Source: Viridibacterium sediminicola (lineage in GTDB: Bacteria; Pseudomonadota; Gammaproteobacteria; Burkholderiales; Rhodocyclaceae). From it: a stretch of DNA of 64,000 nt. A program made the position numbers and the translations under genes. Where the stretch lies: positions 682,001-746,000 of the forward strand of contig NZ_JBDIVE010000001.1 of the NCBI RefSeq assembly GCF_039631295.1, given 5' to 3'. Numbering within the stretch: position 1 is the first letter of the stretch; each line of letters begins with the position of its first letter. This document shows, piece by piece, positions 8,488-15,764 of the stretch. The notes under the pieces were generated by a model. The model worked only from the letters and a program-made list of their open reading frames with translations, had not been told where the DNA came from and made no database searches.

Positions 8488-9045
8488 ATGCTCAACATTT
8501 TTACCGCTGAGTTTATACTCAGATTTATGCCAAATGGAGGCAAAGCCATTCTATTTAGAACCGCATTTATTGCAACCTATTTGTATTTAATAGCCATAGC
8601 AATAAGATCGCTAACCGGCGAGAATGCAACACTTTCTTTTTCTTTTGTAAATCTTCGCGCCGAGGTGCATGACACCATTCCTTGGGCTGGAACGATATTT
8701 GGCGCAGTCTATGTATCGCTGTACACCCGTTTTTCATCACAATGGTCGTATTTGGCGGGCCTCTATAATCAACAAATGGAGGTCGCCTCATCGACGCCTT
8801 CATCTGATTTTGATGAAGAAAATTTTGCCAACTGGCAAGCCGCCTTCATTGAAGATGCAGTTTGCATGCACTTGGCGACAAAGCGCGGATTCAGCAATGC
8901 GGTCAAACTAATGCTTGAAGATCAAAAAATCAAATCCATCCTTGAAGAGGATGGTCAGCTTGGAAAATCAGGCGTTAAGAAACTGGAGAATGCATTGAAA
9001 AAAATCAAAAACCAAAGCCCATGCGCATCACCTGAAAAAAAATAG
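8488..9045 (+). CDS. Hypothetical cassette protein with two predicted membrane segments
   Basis: A 185-residue protein I do not recognise. It has hydrophobic segments around residues 22-42 and 64-83, then a hydrophilic, charged C-terminal half rich in Lys and Glu with a helical, possibly coiled-coil end. A strong AAGGAGG lies 7 nt before ATG 8488. It follows the GTTAGGC core of repeat copy A by about 20 bp, and its TAG stop overlaps the first base of the downstream attC-like site. Base composition is clearly AT-richer than the chromosome around it, which supports acquisition. Confidence 0.8.
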   Translation: MLNIFTAEFILRFMPNGGKAILFRTAFIATYLYLIAIAIRSLTGENATLSFSFVNLRAEVHDTIPWAGTIFGAVYVSLYTRFSSQWSYLAGLYNQQMEVASSTPSSDFDEENFANWQAAFIEDAVCMHLATKRGFSNAVKLMLEDQKIKSILEEDGQLGKSGVKKLENALKKIKNQSPCASPEKK

Positions 9046-9141
9046 CCTAACAATTCCGTCGAGAGGGACAGCCCAAAGCTGCGCTTTGGGTTCCCTCCGC
9101 CGCTTTGCGGCTCCAGTTGCCCCTCACGTCATTCGTTCGGC
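9045..9141 (+). repeat. attC-like site 1
   Basis: The site is bounded by GCCTAAC (9045-9051) and GTTCGGC (9135-9141), which are near-complementary. Inside are nested inverted repeats: GAGGGA/TCCCTC enclosing CCCAAAGC/GCTTTGGG, then GCCGC/GCGGC. The R'' core is canonical; R' has one non-consensus base. The site resembles 28454-28549 in the second array. Confidence 0.7.
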
Positions 9142-9156
9142 GTCTTACTTCTCACA

Positions 9157-9191
9157 TTGACAAAATGTAGCCTATTGACTACATTTAATCC
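9157..9191 (+). promoter_or_regulatory. Promoter with overlapping operator for toxin-antitoxin pair 1
   Basis: TTGACA at 9157-9162 and TACATT at 9180-9185 are 17 bp apart, a good sigma-70 promoter. The -10 ends only 6 nt before the toxin ATG, so transcription should begin at or next to the start codon (leaderless mRNA). An 8-bp perfect inverted repeat, AAATGTAG (9163-9170) and CTACATTT (9179-9186), covers the spacer and the -10 and is the likely autoregulatory operator for the antitoxin. Confidence 0.75.
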
Positions 9192-9500
9192 ATGCTACAA
9201 GTCCGCAAAACCGATGTCTACGCAGCGTGGATTGATGGTCTTCGTGACATCCAGGGTCGTGCGCGTATCTTGGTCAGGATCGAGCGGCTTGCGGCCGGAA
9301 ACCCCGGCGACATGAAATCTGTTGGCGAGGGTGTCTCGGAGTTACGCATCGACTTTGGCCCCGGCTACCGGGTGTACTTCACCAAACGTGGTCAGGAGCT
9401 TGTGATTCTCTTGGCCGGTGGCGATAAATCGACACAAGCCACAGACATCAAAACGGCTTTGCGCCTGGCGCGAGGTCTGAAAACTGGGCTGAAGGAATGA
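9192..9500 (+). CDS. HigB-like toxin of the RelE/ParE (Gp49-like) superfamily
   Basis: A 102-residue protein with the layout of the putative addiction-module killer family: a basic N-terminal helix pair (GRARILVRIERL), the GEGVSELRIDFGPGYRVYF core, and a C-terminal strand with GGDKSTQATDI. Members are usually ribosome-dependent or related mRNA interferases. The toxin precedes the antitoxin, as in higBA, and overlaps it by 4 bp. It is clearly paralogous to the protein at 27164. No Shine-Dalgarno is possible if the mRNA is leaderless as the promoter predicts. Confidence 0.88.
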   Translation: MLQVRKTDVYAAWIDGLRDIQGRARILVRIERLAAGNPGDMKSVGEGVSELRIDFGPGYRVYFTKRGQELVILLAGGDKSTQATDIKTALRLARGLKTGLKE

Positions 9501-9802
9501 AAATGGCTAAAACAGCAACGAGCCGTTACGACGTCGCAGAGCATCTTCGCACCCCCGAAGAAATGGCTGCCTACCTTGAAGCGAGCATGGAAGAAGCAAA
9601 CGGCGATGCAAGTTTCATTGCCAAGGCGCTGGGTGACATTGCACGCGCTAAAGGCATGTCTCAGGTTGCACGCGATGCCGGGCTATCGCGAGAAAGCCTT
9701 TACAAAGCACTCTCGGGCGATCGCGCGCCTGGCTTCGATACCATCCTGAAAGTCATGGGCGCCCTTGGATTGAAGCTGCATGCAGAAGCAGTCAATCGTT
9801 AA
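9497..9802 (+). CDS. HigA-like antitoxin with helix-turn-helix
   Basis: A 101-residue partner of the upstream toxin. It carries a family-typical N-terminus (DVAEHLRTPEEMAAYLEA) and a helix-turn-helix (GMSQVARDAGLSRESLYKAL). ATG 9497 overlaps the toxin stop; ATG 9503, six nucleotides after GAAGGA, is an equally good start. It should neutralise the toxin and repress the operon through the inverted repeat at 9163-9186. Paralogue: 27466-27753. Confidence 0.88.
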   Translation: MKMAKTATSRYDVAEHLRTPEEMAAYLEASMEEANGDASFIAKALGDIARAKGMSQVARDAGLSRESLYKALSGDRAPGFDTILKVMGALGLKLHAEAVNR

Positions 9803-9808
9803 GCGGAC

Positions 9809-9868
9809 GCTAAACACTACGATCCTGGGGATAGTCGCAGGCTGCGCTTGCGCCCCCCTTCGTTAGGC
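9809..9868 (+). repeat. attC-like site 2 (short)
   Basis: A 60-bp segment bounded by GCTAAAC (9809-9815) and a canonical GTTAGGC (9862-9868). The centre can fold through GGGG/CCCC and CGCA/TGCG pairing. It starts 6 bp after the antitoxin stop. Its left end matches the sequence that follows the second antitoxin at 27758-27777 in 15 of 20 positions. Confidence 0.7.
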
Positions 9869-9877
9869 GCAACAGTA

Positions 9878-10435
9878 ATGCAACGCGTGCTCATTACCGG
9901 GAATGCAGGGGCGGGGAAAACAACCGTCGCCAAGCAACTGGCTGCCCTTCTTCAACTGCCTTACTGGGGCCTCGATTGCGTAGTTTGGCAGCCGGGCTGG
10001 GTTAAGACGCCAAGAAATGAACGCACAGAAAAAGAAAAAGCTATCGCCGACAATACCGTTTGGGTTGTTGATGGTGTATCTGATGTTGTTCTCGCCGCTG
10101 CAGACGTGGTGGTGTTTCTAGACTACCCAAGACATACATGTTTTTGGCGTGTCCTGTGGCGTAACCTGCCGTATCTTTTCAGTTCACGCCCCGGCTTGCC
10201 CTCGCACTGTCCGGAGCTATTCATCATTCCAGCGCTAATAAAAATAATCTGGCGATTCCCGAAATTTGTAAGGCCAAATATTCTTCAAGCACGTTTGGAC
10301 ACCACAAAGCGGTTCGTCCACATTCGTGAAAATGAAGATCTAAACCAGTTCTTGAAGGAAGTCTCTGCAGCCGCGCCTGATAATTCAACCCAGGGCATCT
10401 CCAGCAAGCTGGCTTCCCCTGATCTCAAATGTTAG
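9878..10435 (+). CDS. P-loop kinase-like protein (adenylate kinase/FlaR-like)
   Basis: A 185-residue protein with a Walker A motif GNAGAGKTT at residues 8-16 and a Walker-B-like VVVFLDYPRHT near residue 88. The layout matches the small adenylate-kinase-like proteins annotated as DNA topology modulation protein FlaR; the real substrate is unknown. ATG 9878 lies 10 bp after the GTTAGGC core, the usual position for a cassette gene. Its last codons overlap the next attC-like site, and the TAG stop sits inside the GTTAGAC core. Confidence 0.82.
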   Translation: MQRVLITGNAGAGKTTVAKQLAALLQLPYWGLDCVVWQPGWVKTPRNERTEKEKAIADNTVWVVDGVSDVVLAAADVVVFLDYPRHTCFWRVLWRNLPYLFSSRPGLPSHCPELFIIPALIKIIWRFPKFVRPNILQARLDTTKRFVHIRENEDLNQFLKEVSAAAPDNSTQGISSKLASPDLKC

Positions 10436-10437
10436 AC
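10383..10437 (+). repeat. attC-like site 3 overlapping gene end
   Basis: ATTCAAC (10383-10389) and GTTAGAC (10431-10437) both fit the core consensus. Between them CCAGC/GCTGG forms a central hairpin and CAGGG/CCCTG an outer stem. The site overlaps the kinase C-terminus, so those residues may be dictated by the recombination site. Confidence 0.55.
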
Positions 10438-10476
10438 GACAATGCTCCATCATAAAAATTGAGAGTCAATGCGGCT

Positions 10477-10872
10477 ATGGAAGAACAACTCAAACACTAT
10501 GCAAACAAGCTGGCCTATGAGATTGACTCATGGGATCTCAAGGTGGCTCTGGAGCGTCGCGATAATTTCACCGTGATCGATGCGCGCTCTCCAGAGGCGT
10601 ATGCGGCAGAACACATTCCAGGCGCCATCAATATTCCCCATCGAAAGATGGATGCGGCAACTACCGCAAACATCGAAAAATCGTCGACTGTCGTTACTTA
10701 TTGCGACGGCATTGGTTGCAATGCGTCAACGAAAGGGGCACTGAACATGACGAAGCTTGGCTTCAAGGTCAAGGAGTTGATGGGTGGGCTGGACTGGTGG
10801 AAACGTGATGGTCATCCAACATCAGGCGCTTTGTCTGCCACCCCACGTGAGGTCTCTTGTGGTTGCGAATGA
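10477..10872 (+). CDS. Rhodanese-domain sulfurtransferase
   Basis: A 131-residue single-domain rhodanese. It has the CDC25-like pattern VIDARSPEAYAAEHIPGAINIP and an active-site loop starting at Cys in VTYCDGIGCNAS, followed by a WW segment and a C-terminal CGCE that could bind metal or relay sulfur. ATG 10477 is preferred; TTG 10459 would add six residues. It is the fourth unit of array 1. Confidence 0.88.
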   Translation: MEEQLKHYANKLAYEIDSWDLKVALERRDNFTVIDARSPEAYAAEHIPGAINIPHRKMDAATTANIEKSSTVVTYCDGIGCNASTKGALNMTKLGFKVKELMGGLDWWKRDGHPTSGALSATPREVSCGCE

Positions 10873-10879
10873 AACAGCC

Positions 10880-10919
10880 GTCTAATTCCACGCTAGAGCG
10901 CTGCGCCCGCTGCAGGCTA
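10880..10919 (+). repeat. Decayed attC-like remnant
   Basis: GTCTAATTCC at 10880 resembles an R'' core with AAC changed to AAT, followed by AGCGCTGCGCCCGCTGC, which can pair on itself. No convincing R' core follows before the next gene. The call rests on position between two cassette genes and on resemblance to the other sites. Confidence 0.35.
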
Positions 10920-10960
10920 TCCACAAACTGGAGCATCGATTGAAGCCAAGCACCCATATC

Positions 10961-11164
10961 ATGTTTGCAATCGCCGCTGTCCTCGTTACTTCCATCCTGC
11001 TTGCTATCACGGGTCTGATTGTGAAGTTCGGGATGCCTATGCTGTTCAAACTCTCCAGCTCGCAAGTGCTGTTTCTCGCATCTGCGTCGCTCTTCGTATC
11101 AAGCTTACGCCTGCTTTTTGTCGGTAACAGACGTCGGCGCCGCAATAAATCGGGCGAGCTCTAG
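10961..11164 (+). CDS. Small membrane protein with arginine-rich tail
   Basis: About 67 residues with two hydrophobic segments (roughly 2-22 and 35-54) and a basic end, NRRRRRNKSGEL, which would sit in the cytoplasm. ATG 10961 is assumed; a TTG at 10940 would add seven residues. No family is recognised. It is the last unit of array 1. Confidence 0.5.
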   Translation: MFAIAAVLVTSILLAITGLIVKFGMPMLFKLSSSQVLFLASASLFVSSLRLLFVGNRRRRRNKSGEL

Positions 11165-11173
11165 AGGAAAGTG

Positions 11174-11200
11174 CAACACCTTGAACTTGGTTAGGTGTTG
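11174..11200 (+). repeat. Inverted repeat with GTTAGGT core at the right end of array 1
   Basis: CAACACCT (11174-11181) and AGGTGTTG (11193-11200) are perfect inverted repeats, and GTTAGGT (11190-11196) fits the R' consensus. The array ends here and convergent chromosomal genes begin 29 bp later. No T-run follows, so a terminator is less likely. Confidence 0.5.
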
Positions 11201-11228
11201 GGATGGGAAAAATCTACAGTCACATACA

Positions 11229-12806
11229 TCAAGCCTTGGGATGCAAAGACACGCGGGGGATGCGGGCCATGCAGACGACGGCGATGAGTGCGAGGACGGC
11301 GGCGAGTAGCAGGCCGACATCGATGGCTTGACCCAGGGCGTCGCGCACCTGCGTCATCAGCAGCACGCCGTCGTGACCTGCAGCGCTCAGGCGTTTGATC
11401 TGCTCGACCTGAGCCTGGCTGTTCAAGAGGATGCGCGGATCAGCGAAGGGCGCCAGCAAGTCAGCTGCGCCGCTGCGCGCAAAGGCTGCGCTGACGCCAA
11501 GGTGGTAGAGCGCCATCACCAGTGAGCCGGCCAGCGCCGTGCCAAGCATGCCACCGACCAGACGCAGCGATTGCAGCAAGGCTGTCGCAATCCCCAGATG
11601 CTGGCGATCCGCGAGGCATTGCGTGAACAGCGTGAGGTTCATGAGGATGAAGCCCAGCCCCGTGCCGGCGCCAAAGCTCAGACAGAGCAATGTGGAGAAA
11701 GATGCGCTGCGGCCGATTGCCGCCAGACACGCGCAGCTGATCATCAGCACGACAAAACCCAGTAGCGGCACGCGATTGGGATTGCCGACGCGCGTAATGA
11801 TGCGGCCATTGACGATGGCGCCCAGCGTGATGCACAGCGCCAGCGGCGTGATCAGCAAGCCGGCCTGCTTGGGCGACAAGCCATAAGCGCCCTGGAACAG
11901 CAGCGGCAGGTAGAACAGCAGCACGAACATGATCGCCCCCGCCAACACCGACAGCAGGAACAGGGAACGCATGCTTTTGTCCTGAAACAGCTCGCTTGGC
12001 AGCAGCGGGTCGGCACAGCGCCGCTCCCACCAGCACAGGGCGACGAAGGCCAGTACGGCGATGATCGCGCAGCTGGCCGCGAGCATCACCACGCCGCCAC
12101 GCGAAAGCAATTGCACGAACAATTGCAGGCCGCCCAGCGACAGCGCAATCAACAAGGCACCCAGCCAGTCGATGCGGCGCTTGGCGGCCGAGGGATGTGG
12201 CGGAAAGTACGGCAGATGGCGCCAGATGAAGTACAGCGCCAGTGCACCCAGCGGCAGGTTGAGGTAGAACACCGAACGCCAGCCATAGCTTTGCGTCAGC
12301 CAGCCGCCGAGGGTCGGGCCGATGGCGTTGACGGCGCTGAACAGCATGCTCAGCAGCATCTGCCAGCGCAGGCGGCGCTCGGTTTCGGGGAACAGCTCGG
12401 GCACGCAGGCGAAGGCGGTGCCGATCAGGATGCCGCCGCCAATGCCTTGCAAGATGCGCGCCGCCAGCAGCCAGGCCATCGAGGGCGCGAAGGCGCACAA
12501 CAAGGACGAGAGACTGAAGATCAGCACCGCCGCAAACACAAAGTATTTGCGGCCGAAGTAATCACCGAGGCGTCCGAAGATCGGGATGCAGATCACCGAG
12601 GCGAGCAGGTAGCCAGTGGCAATCCAAGCGTACAGCGAAAAGCCGCCCAGATCGGCCACGATGCTGGGCAGCACATTGCCGATGATGGTCTGGTCGAGGC
12701 CCGAGAGCATCAGGCCAAGTGCCACGCCCAGCAAAGCCAGCAGGGATTGCCGGAAGCCTGCGACCTTCATCTGCGCTTCCGGCAGCGGCACGCCCGCACG
12801 ACTCAT
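11229..12806 (-). CDS. MFS exporter of the DHA2 (EmrB/QacA) type
   Basis: A 525-residue inner-membrane protein with about 14 hydrophobic segments. It carries the DHA2 signature LDQTIIGNVLPSI near residue 38, the motif-A-like GRLGDYFGRKY, and the motif-C-like GPTLGGWL. Such transporters are proton-driven exporters of drugs or metabolites. Its ATG overlaps the stop of the aminotransferase gene by 4 bp (12803-12806), so the two are translationally coupled; export of a product or toxic analogue of the pathway is an inference. Confidence 0.9.
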   Translation of the reverse strand: MSRAGVPLPEAQMKVAGFRQSLLALLGVALGLMLSGLDQTIIGNVLPSIVADLGGFSLYAWIATGYLLASVICIPIFGRLGDYFGRKYFVFAAVLIFSLSSLLCAFAPSMAWLLAARILQGIGGGILIGTAFACVPELFPETERRLRWQMLLSMLFSAVNAIGPTLGGWLTQSYGWRSVFYLNLPLGALALYFIWRHLPYFPPHPSAAKRRIDWLGALLIALSLGGLQLFVQLLSRGGVVMLAASCAIIAVLAFVALCWWERRCADPLLPSELFQDKSMRSLFLLSVLAGAIMFVLLFYLPLLFQGAYGLSPKQAGLLITPLALCITLGAIVNGRIITRVGNPNRVPLLGFVVLMISCACLAAIGRSASFSTLLCLSFGAGTGLGFILMNLTLFTQCLADRQHLGIATALLQSLRLVGGMLGTALAGSLVMALYHLGVSAAFARSGAADLLAPFADPRILLNSQAQVEQIKRLSAAGHDGVLLMTQVRDALGQAIDVGLLLAAVLALIAVVCMARIPRVSLHPKA

Positions 12807-14011
12807 TGCAGCGCGGCGGCGGCGCGTGCGATACGTTTGCAGCCTTCGTCCAGGTTTTCCAGCGAAGTCGCAATCGACAAGCGGAAGTACGGCGACAAGC
12901 CATACGCCACGCCCGCCACCACGGCGACGCCTTCGCTTTCGAGCAGGTACATCACCACATCACCATCGTTGGCCAGTTGCTGGCCTTGCGGCGTGGTCTT
13001 GCCGATCCAGCCACTGCAATTGATGTAGAGGTAGAAGGCGCCGTCGGGCGCCACGCAGCTCAGGCCGGGAATGGCATTGATGCCGGCCAGCATGTGATCG
13101 CGGCGCTGACGATAGATCTCAACGCTGCTGGCAACGAAGCTCTGGTCGCCGTTCATGGCCGCCGCTGCGGCAGCCTGGCTCACCGAGCAGCAGTTGCCCG
13201 AGGATTGCGACAGCAGGGTGTCGATGGCGCGGATCAAATCCGTCGGGCCGGCCGCATAGCCGATGCGCCAGCCGGTCATGGCATAAGTTTTGGAGACACC
13301 GTTGATGACCAGGGTGCGCTCACGCAGCGCCGGCTCGGCTTCGAGCAGGTGCGGCGTGCGTTCGCCGTCGTAGCGGATGTGCTCGTAGATGTCGTCGGAC
13401 ATGATCATCACCTGCGGGTGCTGCAGCAGCACCTTGGCCAGCGCCTGGTATTCCTCCAGCGTATAGGCGGCGCCGGTCGGATTGCTCGGCGAGTTGATGA
13501 TCAGCCAGCGCGTGCGCGGCGTGATCGCCGCTGCCAGTTGTTCGGGCAGCAGCTTGAAGCCGCTCGATTCCGGGCAGGCGATGGTGATCGGCGTGCCTTC
13601 GCAGGCGATCACCATGTCCGGATACGACACCCAGTACGGCGCCGGAATGATGACCTCATCGCCGGGCTCCAGCGTCACCGCCAGTGCGTTGTAGATGGCG
13701 CTCTTGGCGCCGCTGGTGGCGATGATTTCGTTGAGCGCGTAGCTGAGCTTGTTCTCGCGCAGCAGCTTGTCGGCAATCGCCTGGCGCAGTTCCACCGTGC
13801 CGGCCATCAGCGTGTAGCGCGTGGCACCGCGGGTAATCGCCGCTGCAGCGGCCTCGCAGATATGAACCGGCGTATCGAAGTCGGGCTCGCCAACGACCAG
13901 ATTCACAATCGAACGGCCCTCGCGGCGCAGGCTGTTGGCGCGGTCGGCGGCCGAGGTGCTGGGGGAGGGTTTGATGCGCTGAACGCGCGAAGCAATGCGG
14001 GACGAAGTCAC
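12803..14011 (-). CDS. Class I/II pyridoxal-phosphate aminotransferase (aspartate aminotransferase-like)
   Basis: A 402-residue fold-type I aminotransferase. Visible are GEPDFDTP at the N-terminus, YTLMAGTVELRQAIA, the NSPSNPTGAAY block, SDDIYEHIRYDG, the PLP Lys in GVSKTYAMTGWRIGY, and the substrate-carboxylate Arg in YFRLSIATS. Subfamily Ib (AspC-like) is likely. It is divergent from the Nac-type regulator and heads a two-gene operon with the MFS exporter. Its upstream region carries one of three matching Nac-like promoter modules (14048-14112), so it probably belongs to the same nitrogen regulon. Confidence 0.92.
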   Translation of the reverse strand: MTSSRIASRVQRIKPSPSTSAADRANSLRREGRSIVNLVVGEPDFDTPVHICEAAAAAITRGATRYTLMAGTVELRQAIADKLLRENKLSYALNEIIATSGAKSAIYNALAVTLEPGDEVIIPAPYWVSYPDMVIACEGTPITIACPESSGFKLLPEQLAAAITPRTRWLIINSPSNPTGAAYTLEEYQALAKVLLQHPQVMIMSDDIYEHIRYDGERTPHLLEAEPALRERTLVINGVSKTYAMTGWRIGYAAGPTDLIRAIDTLLSQSSGNCCSVSQAAAAAAMNGDQSFVASSVEIYRQRRDHMLAGINAIPGLSCVAPDGAFYLYINCSGWIGKTTPQGQQLANDGDVVMYLLESEGVAVVAGVAYGLSPYFRLSIATSLENLDEGCKRIARAAAALQ

Positions 14012-14047
14012 GGTGGAGACCTTGTTTGGGCGATCAAGTGAGCCGCC

Positions 14048-14112
14048 AGCTTATGGCTCGCACAGTCTTGGTGCCAAGACGAGTTCTTGCTGTATCGATA
14101 CGAAAGGCTTAT
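14048..14112 (-). promoter_or_regulatory. Nac-like activator site plus promoter for the aminotransferase operon
   Basis: Read on the minus strand: ATA-N9-TAT (14112-14098), 14 nt, then a CGTCTTGGC block containing a TTGGCA -35 (14077-14072), 18 nt, and a weak -10 TAAGCT (14053-14048). The block sits at the same distance as in the modules at 15158 and 19979. The predicted start near 14041 puts the ATA-N9-TAT centre at about -64. GTCTTGG/CCAAGAC (14065-14080) also forms a small palindrome here. Confidence 0.65.
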
Positions 14113-14211
14113 GGCTCGCGGTGTTCCGGCGTGTTTGGTGCCTCGCTGCGGGGCCGGTGCGCTTCTTGCTGAATGAGCATGTCGAGTTTGATGCACCCGC
14201 GAGCGTCCGCC

Positions 14212-15156
14212 ATGAATCTCAAGCGTCTGAAGTACTTCGTGAAGATCGTTGATATCGGTAGCCTGACCCAGGCGGCCGATGTCCTGTTCATCGCCCAGCC
14301 GGCACTCAGCCAGCAACTGGCAACCCTCGAAGGGGAGGTGCGCCAGCAGCTCCTGGTGCGCACCCAGCGCGGCGTCACGCCGACCGAAGCGGGCAAGGTG
14401 CTGTACCGCCACGCGCAGCTGATCCTGCGCCAGTGCGAGCAGGCCAAGCTGGACATGGAAGCGAGCAGTCGCGGCATCTCCGGCCAGGTCTCGGTCGGTC
14501 TGGCGCCGGGTACTGCGGCGGCGACGCTGTCCTTGCCGCTGCTGCGCAAGGTGCGTGCGCGGCATCCGGGCATCCTGCTGTATCTCAATGAAAACTATGG
14601 CACCACGCTGTCCGAGCTGATCATGAACGGCCGCATGGATCTGGCCGTGCTGTATGGCGACAAGTCGGTGCACGGTCTCACGTTCATGCCGCTGCTCAAG
14701 GAAGAGCTTTATCTGGTCGGCCCGGCGAGCATGCGGCGCCTGCCCGAGAACGTGCGCCTGGCCGAGCTGGCCGAGCTGGAACTCTACCTGCCGCGCCCCT
14801 ACAACGTCGTGCGCAAGCTGGTGAACGAGAGCTTCATGCGCGCCGGGCTCAATGCGCCGCGCGTGGTGGCCGAGATCGAATCGGCCGTCACCCTGCACGC
14901 GCTGATTGCCGAGGGCGTGGGCACCACCATCCTGCCGGCGTCGATGGCGCATGAGATGGTCAGCTCCTGCAAAGCCTGGTGCAGCCGCATTGTCGACCCG
15001 GTCATCGAGGCGCCGCTGGCCTTGTGCCAGTCCGACCATCTGCCGCTCTCCGAGCCGGCGCAGGCGGTCAAGGACATCCTGCTTGAGCTGGTCGGCGAAA
15101 TGGGCAGCTCGGCTGCGCTGCGCGCCATCGAGCCAAGCAGCAAGGTCGCTGCCTGA
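14212..15156 (+). CDS. LysR-family regulator, Nac (nitrogen assimilation control) type
   Basis: A 314-residue LysR protein. The N-terminus, MNLKRLKYFVKIVDIGSLTQ, and the helix-turn-helix AADVLFIAQPALSQQLATLE match enterobacterial Nac closely, as do QVSVGLAPGTAA and LYLVGPAS in the effector domain. Nac proteins activate or repress nitrogen-catabolic promoters, usually without a small-molecule ligand. ATG 14212 starts the Nac-like sequence; ATG 14173 would add 13 unconserved residues. It is divergent from the aminotransferase operon and directly precedes the 5-oxoprolinase-like operon; ATA-N9-TAT sites stand at all three neighbouring promoters. Confidence 0.85.
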   Translation: MNLKRLKYFVKIVDIGSLTQAADVLFIAQPALSQQLATLEGEVRQQLLVRTQRGVTPTEAGKVLYRHAQLILRQCEQAKLDMEASSRGISGQVSVGLAPGTAAATLSLPLLRKVRARHPGILLYLNENYGTTLSELIMNGRMDLAVLYGDKSVHGLTFMPLLKEELYLVGPASMRRLPENVRLAELAELELYLPRPYNVVRKLVNESFMRAGLNAPRVVAEIESAVTLHALIAEGVGTTILPASMAHEMVSSCKAWCSRIVDPVIEAPLALCQSDHLPLSEPAQAVKDILLELVGEMGSSAALRAIEPSSKVAA

Positions 15157-15157
15157 C

Positions 15158-15222
15158 ATAAGCCGGGCTTATCTCGGCAAAGCGAATCCGTCTTGGCGTT
15201 GCCGGACGCCGACCGATACCTT
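15158..15222 (+). promoter_or_regulatory. Nac-like activator site plus promoter for the 5-oxoprolinase-like operon
   Basis: ATAAGCCGGGCTTAT (15158-15172) is a near-perfect palindrome of the form ATA-N9-TAT. Fourteen nucleotides later comes TCCGTCTTGGCG, whose TTGGCG (15193-15198) is a plausible -35, then 18 nt and TACCTT (15217-15222). The predicted start near 15229 places the palindrome centre at about -64, the position known for Nac-activated promoters. A leader of about 60 nt precedes the first gene. Confidence 0.7.
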
Positions 15223-15290
15223 GTCAGTGAGCAGGATGCACCGACGATCAGCGTCGGCCGCGTCCTGCCAGGACAAAGGTCATCGAGAGC

Positions 15291-15764
15291 ATGGATCACG
15301 CGTATATCAGGACACTCATCGAAGCCCTTGAGGCATCGACGCTGACTGAACTCGAATTCAGCCAGAACGGCAGCACCCTGCGGCTCGCTAAATCGCTTAC
15401 CAAGTCGACTACTCAGTCGCTCGCCGCGAGCCAGCCGCAAGACAGCGCCCCAGCCGCCAGCGTACCCAACGCGCCGCACGCCATCGCAGCCGCCCCCAGC
15501 GCAGCGCCCGCCACGCAAACACTCAAGGCCAGCATGTATGGCGTGGTGCATCTGCAAGCCTCGCCCGGCGCGCCTGCTTATGTGACGGCTGGCCAGCGCA
15601 TCCAGGCCGGCCAGACCCTGTGCGTCATCGAAGCGATGAAGATCTTCAACGAAGTGCAGGCCGACGAAGATCTGCTGATCGAGGCCATCCTCGTCCAATC
15701 CGGCGAAGAAGTGGAGGCCGGTCAGGCACTGTTCAGATTCCAGCGGAGCGGCGCCGATGTTTGA
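15291..15764 (+). CDS. accB: Biotin carboxyl carrier protein (AccB-like)
   Basis: A 157-residue carrier with an N-terminal acidic segment, an Ala/Pro/Ser-rich linker (about 45-75) and a C-terminal biotinyl domain holding the biotinylation motif VIEAMKIFNEV. It should carry carboxybiotin between the biotin carboxylase encoded next and a carboxyltransferase-like partner. It is the first gene after the Nac-like promoter and overlaps the next gene by 8 bp. The context argues for a dedicated paralogue, not the housekeeping acetyl-CoA carboxylase subunit. Confidence 0.92.
   Translation: MDHAYIRTLIEALEASTLTELEFSQNGSTLRLAKSLTKSTTQSLAASQPQDSAPAASVPNAPHAIAAAPSAAPATQTLKASMYGVVHLQASPGAPAYVTAGQRIQAGQTLCVIEAMKIFNEVQADEDLLIEAILVQSGEEVEAGQALFRFQRSGADV

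Larger units (their letters stand above)
8256..11200 (+). mobile_element. Integron-cassette-like array 1, no integrase in view (CALIN-type)
   Basis: Five small gene units on the + strand are separated by attC-like segments bounded by RYYYAAC and GTTRRRY-type cores. The array is headed by the 212-bp repeat and ends at GTTAGGT 11190-11196. The genes are AT-richer than their flanks and unrelated to each other: a membrane protein, a toxin-antitoxin pair, a P-loop kinase, a rhodanese and a small membrane protein. No tyrosine recombinase is encoded nearby. Several core sites are imperfect, so part of the array may be decayed. Confidence 0.7.

Noticed and set aside
8068..11229. A complete integron with intI
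   Set aside because: Neither strand around either array encodes a tyrosine recombinase with integron-integrase features; only attC-like sites are supported.
15158..15222. Sigma-54 promoter at the Nac-like modules
   Set aside because: The GG-N10-GC spacing of -24/-12 elements is not present after the TTGGC block in any of the three copies; a sigma-70 reading with 18-bp spacing fits all three.
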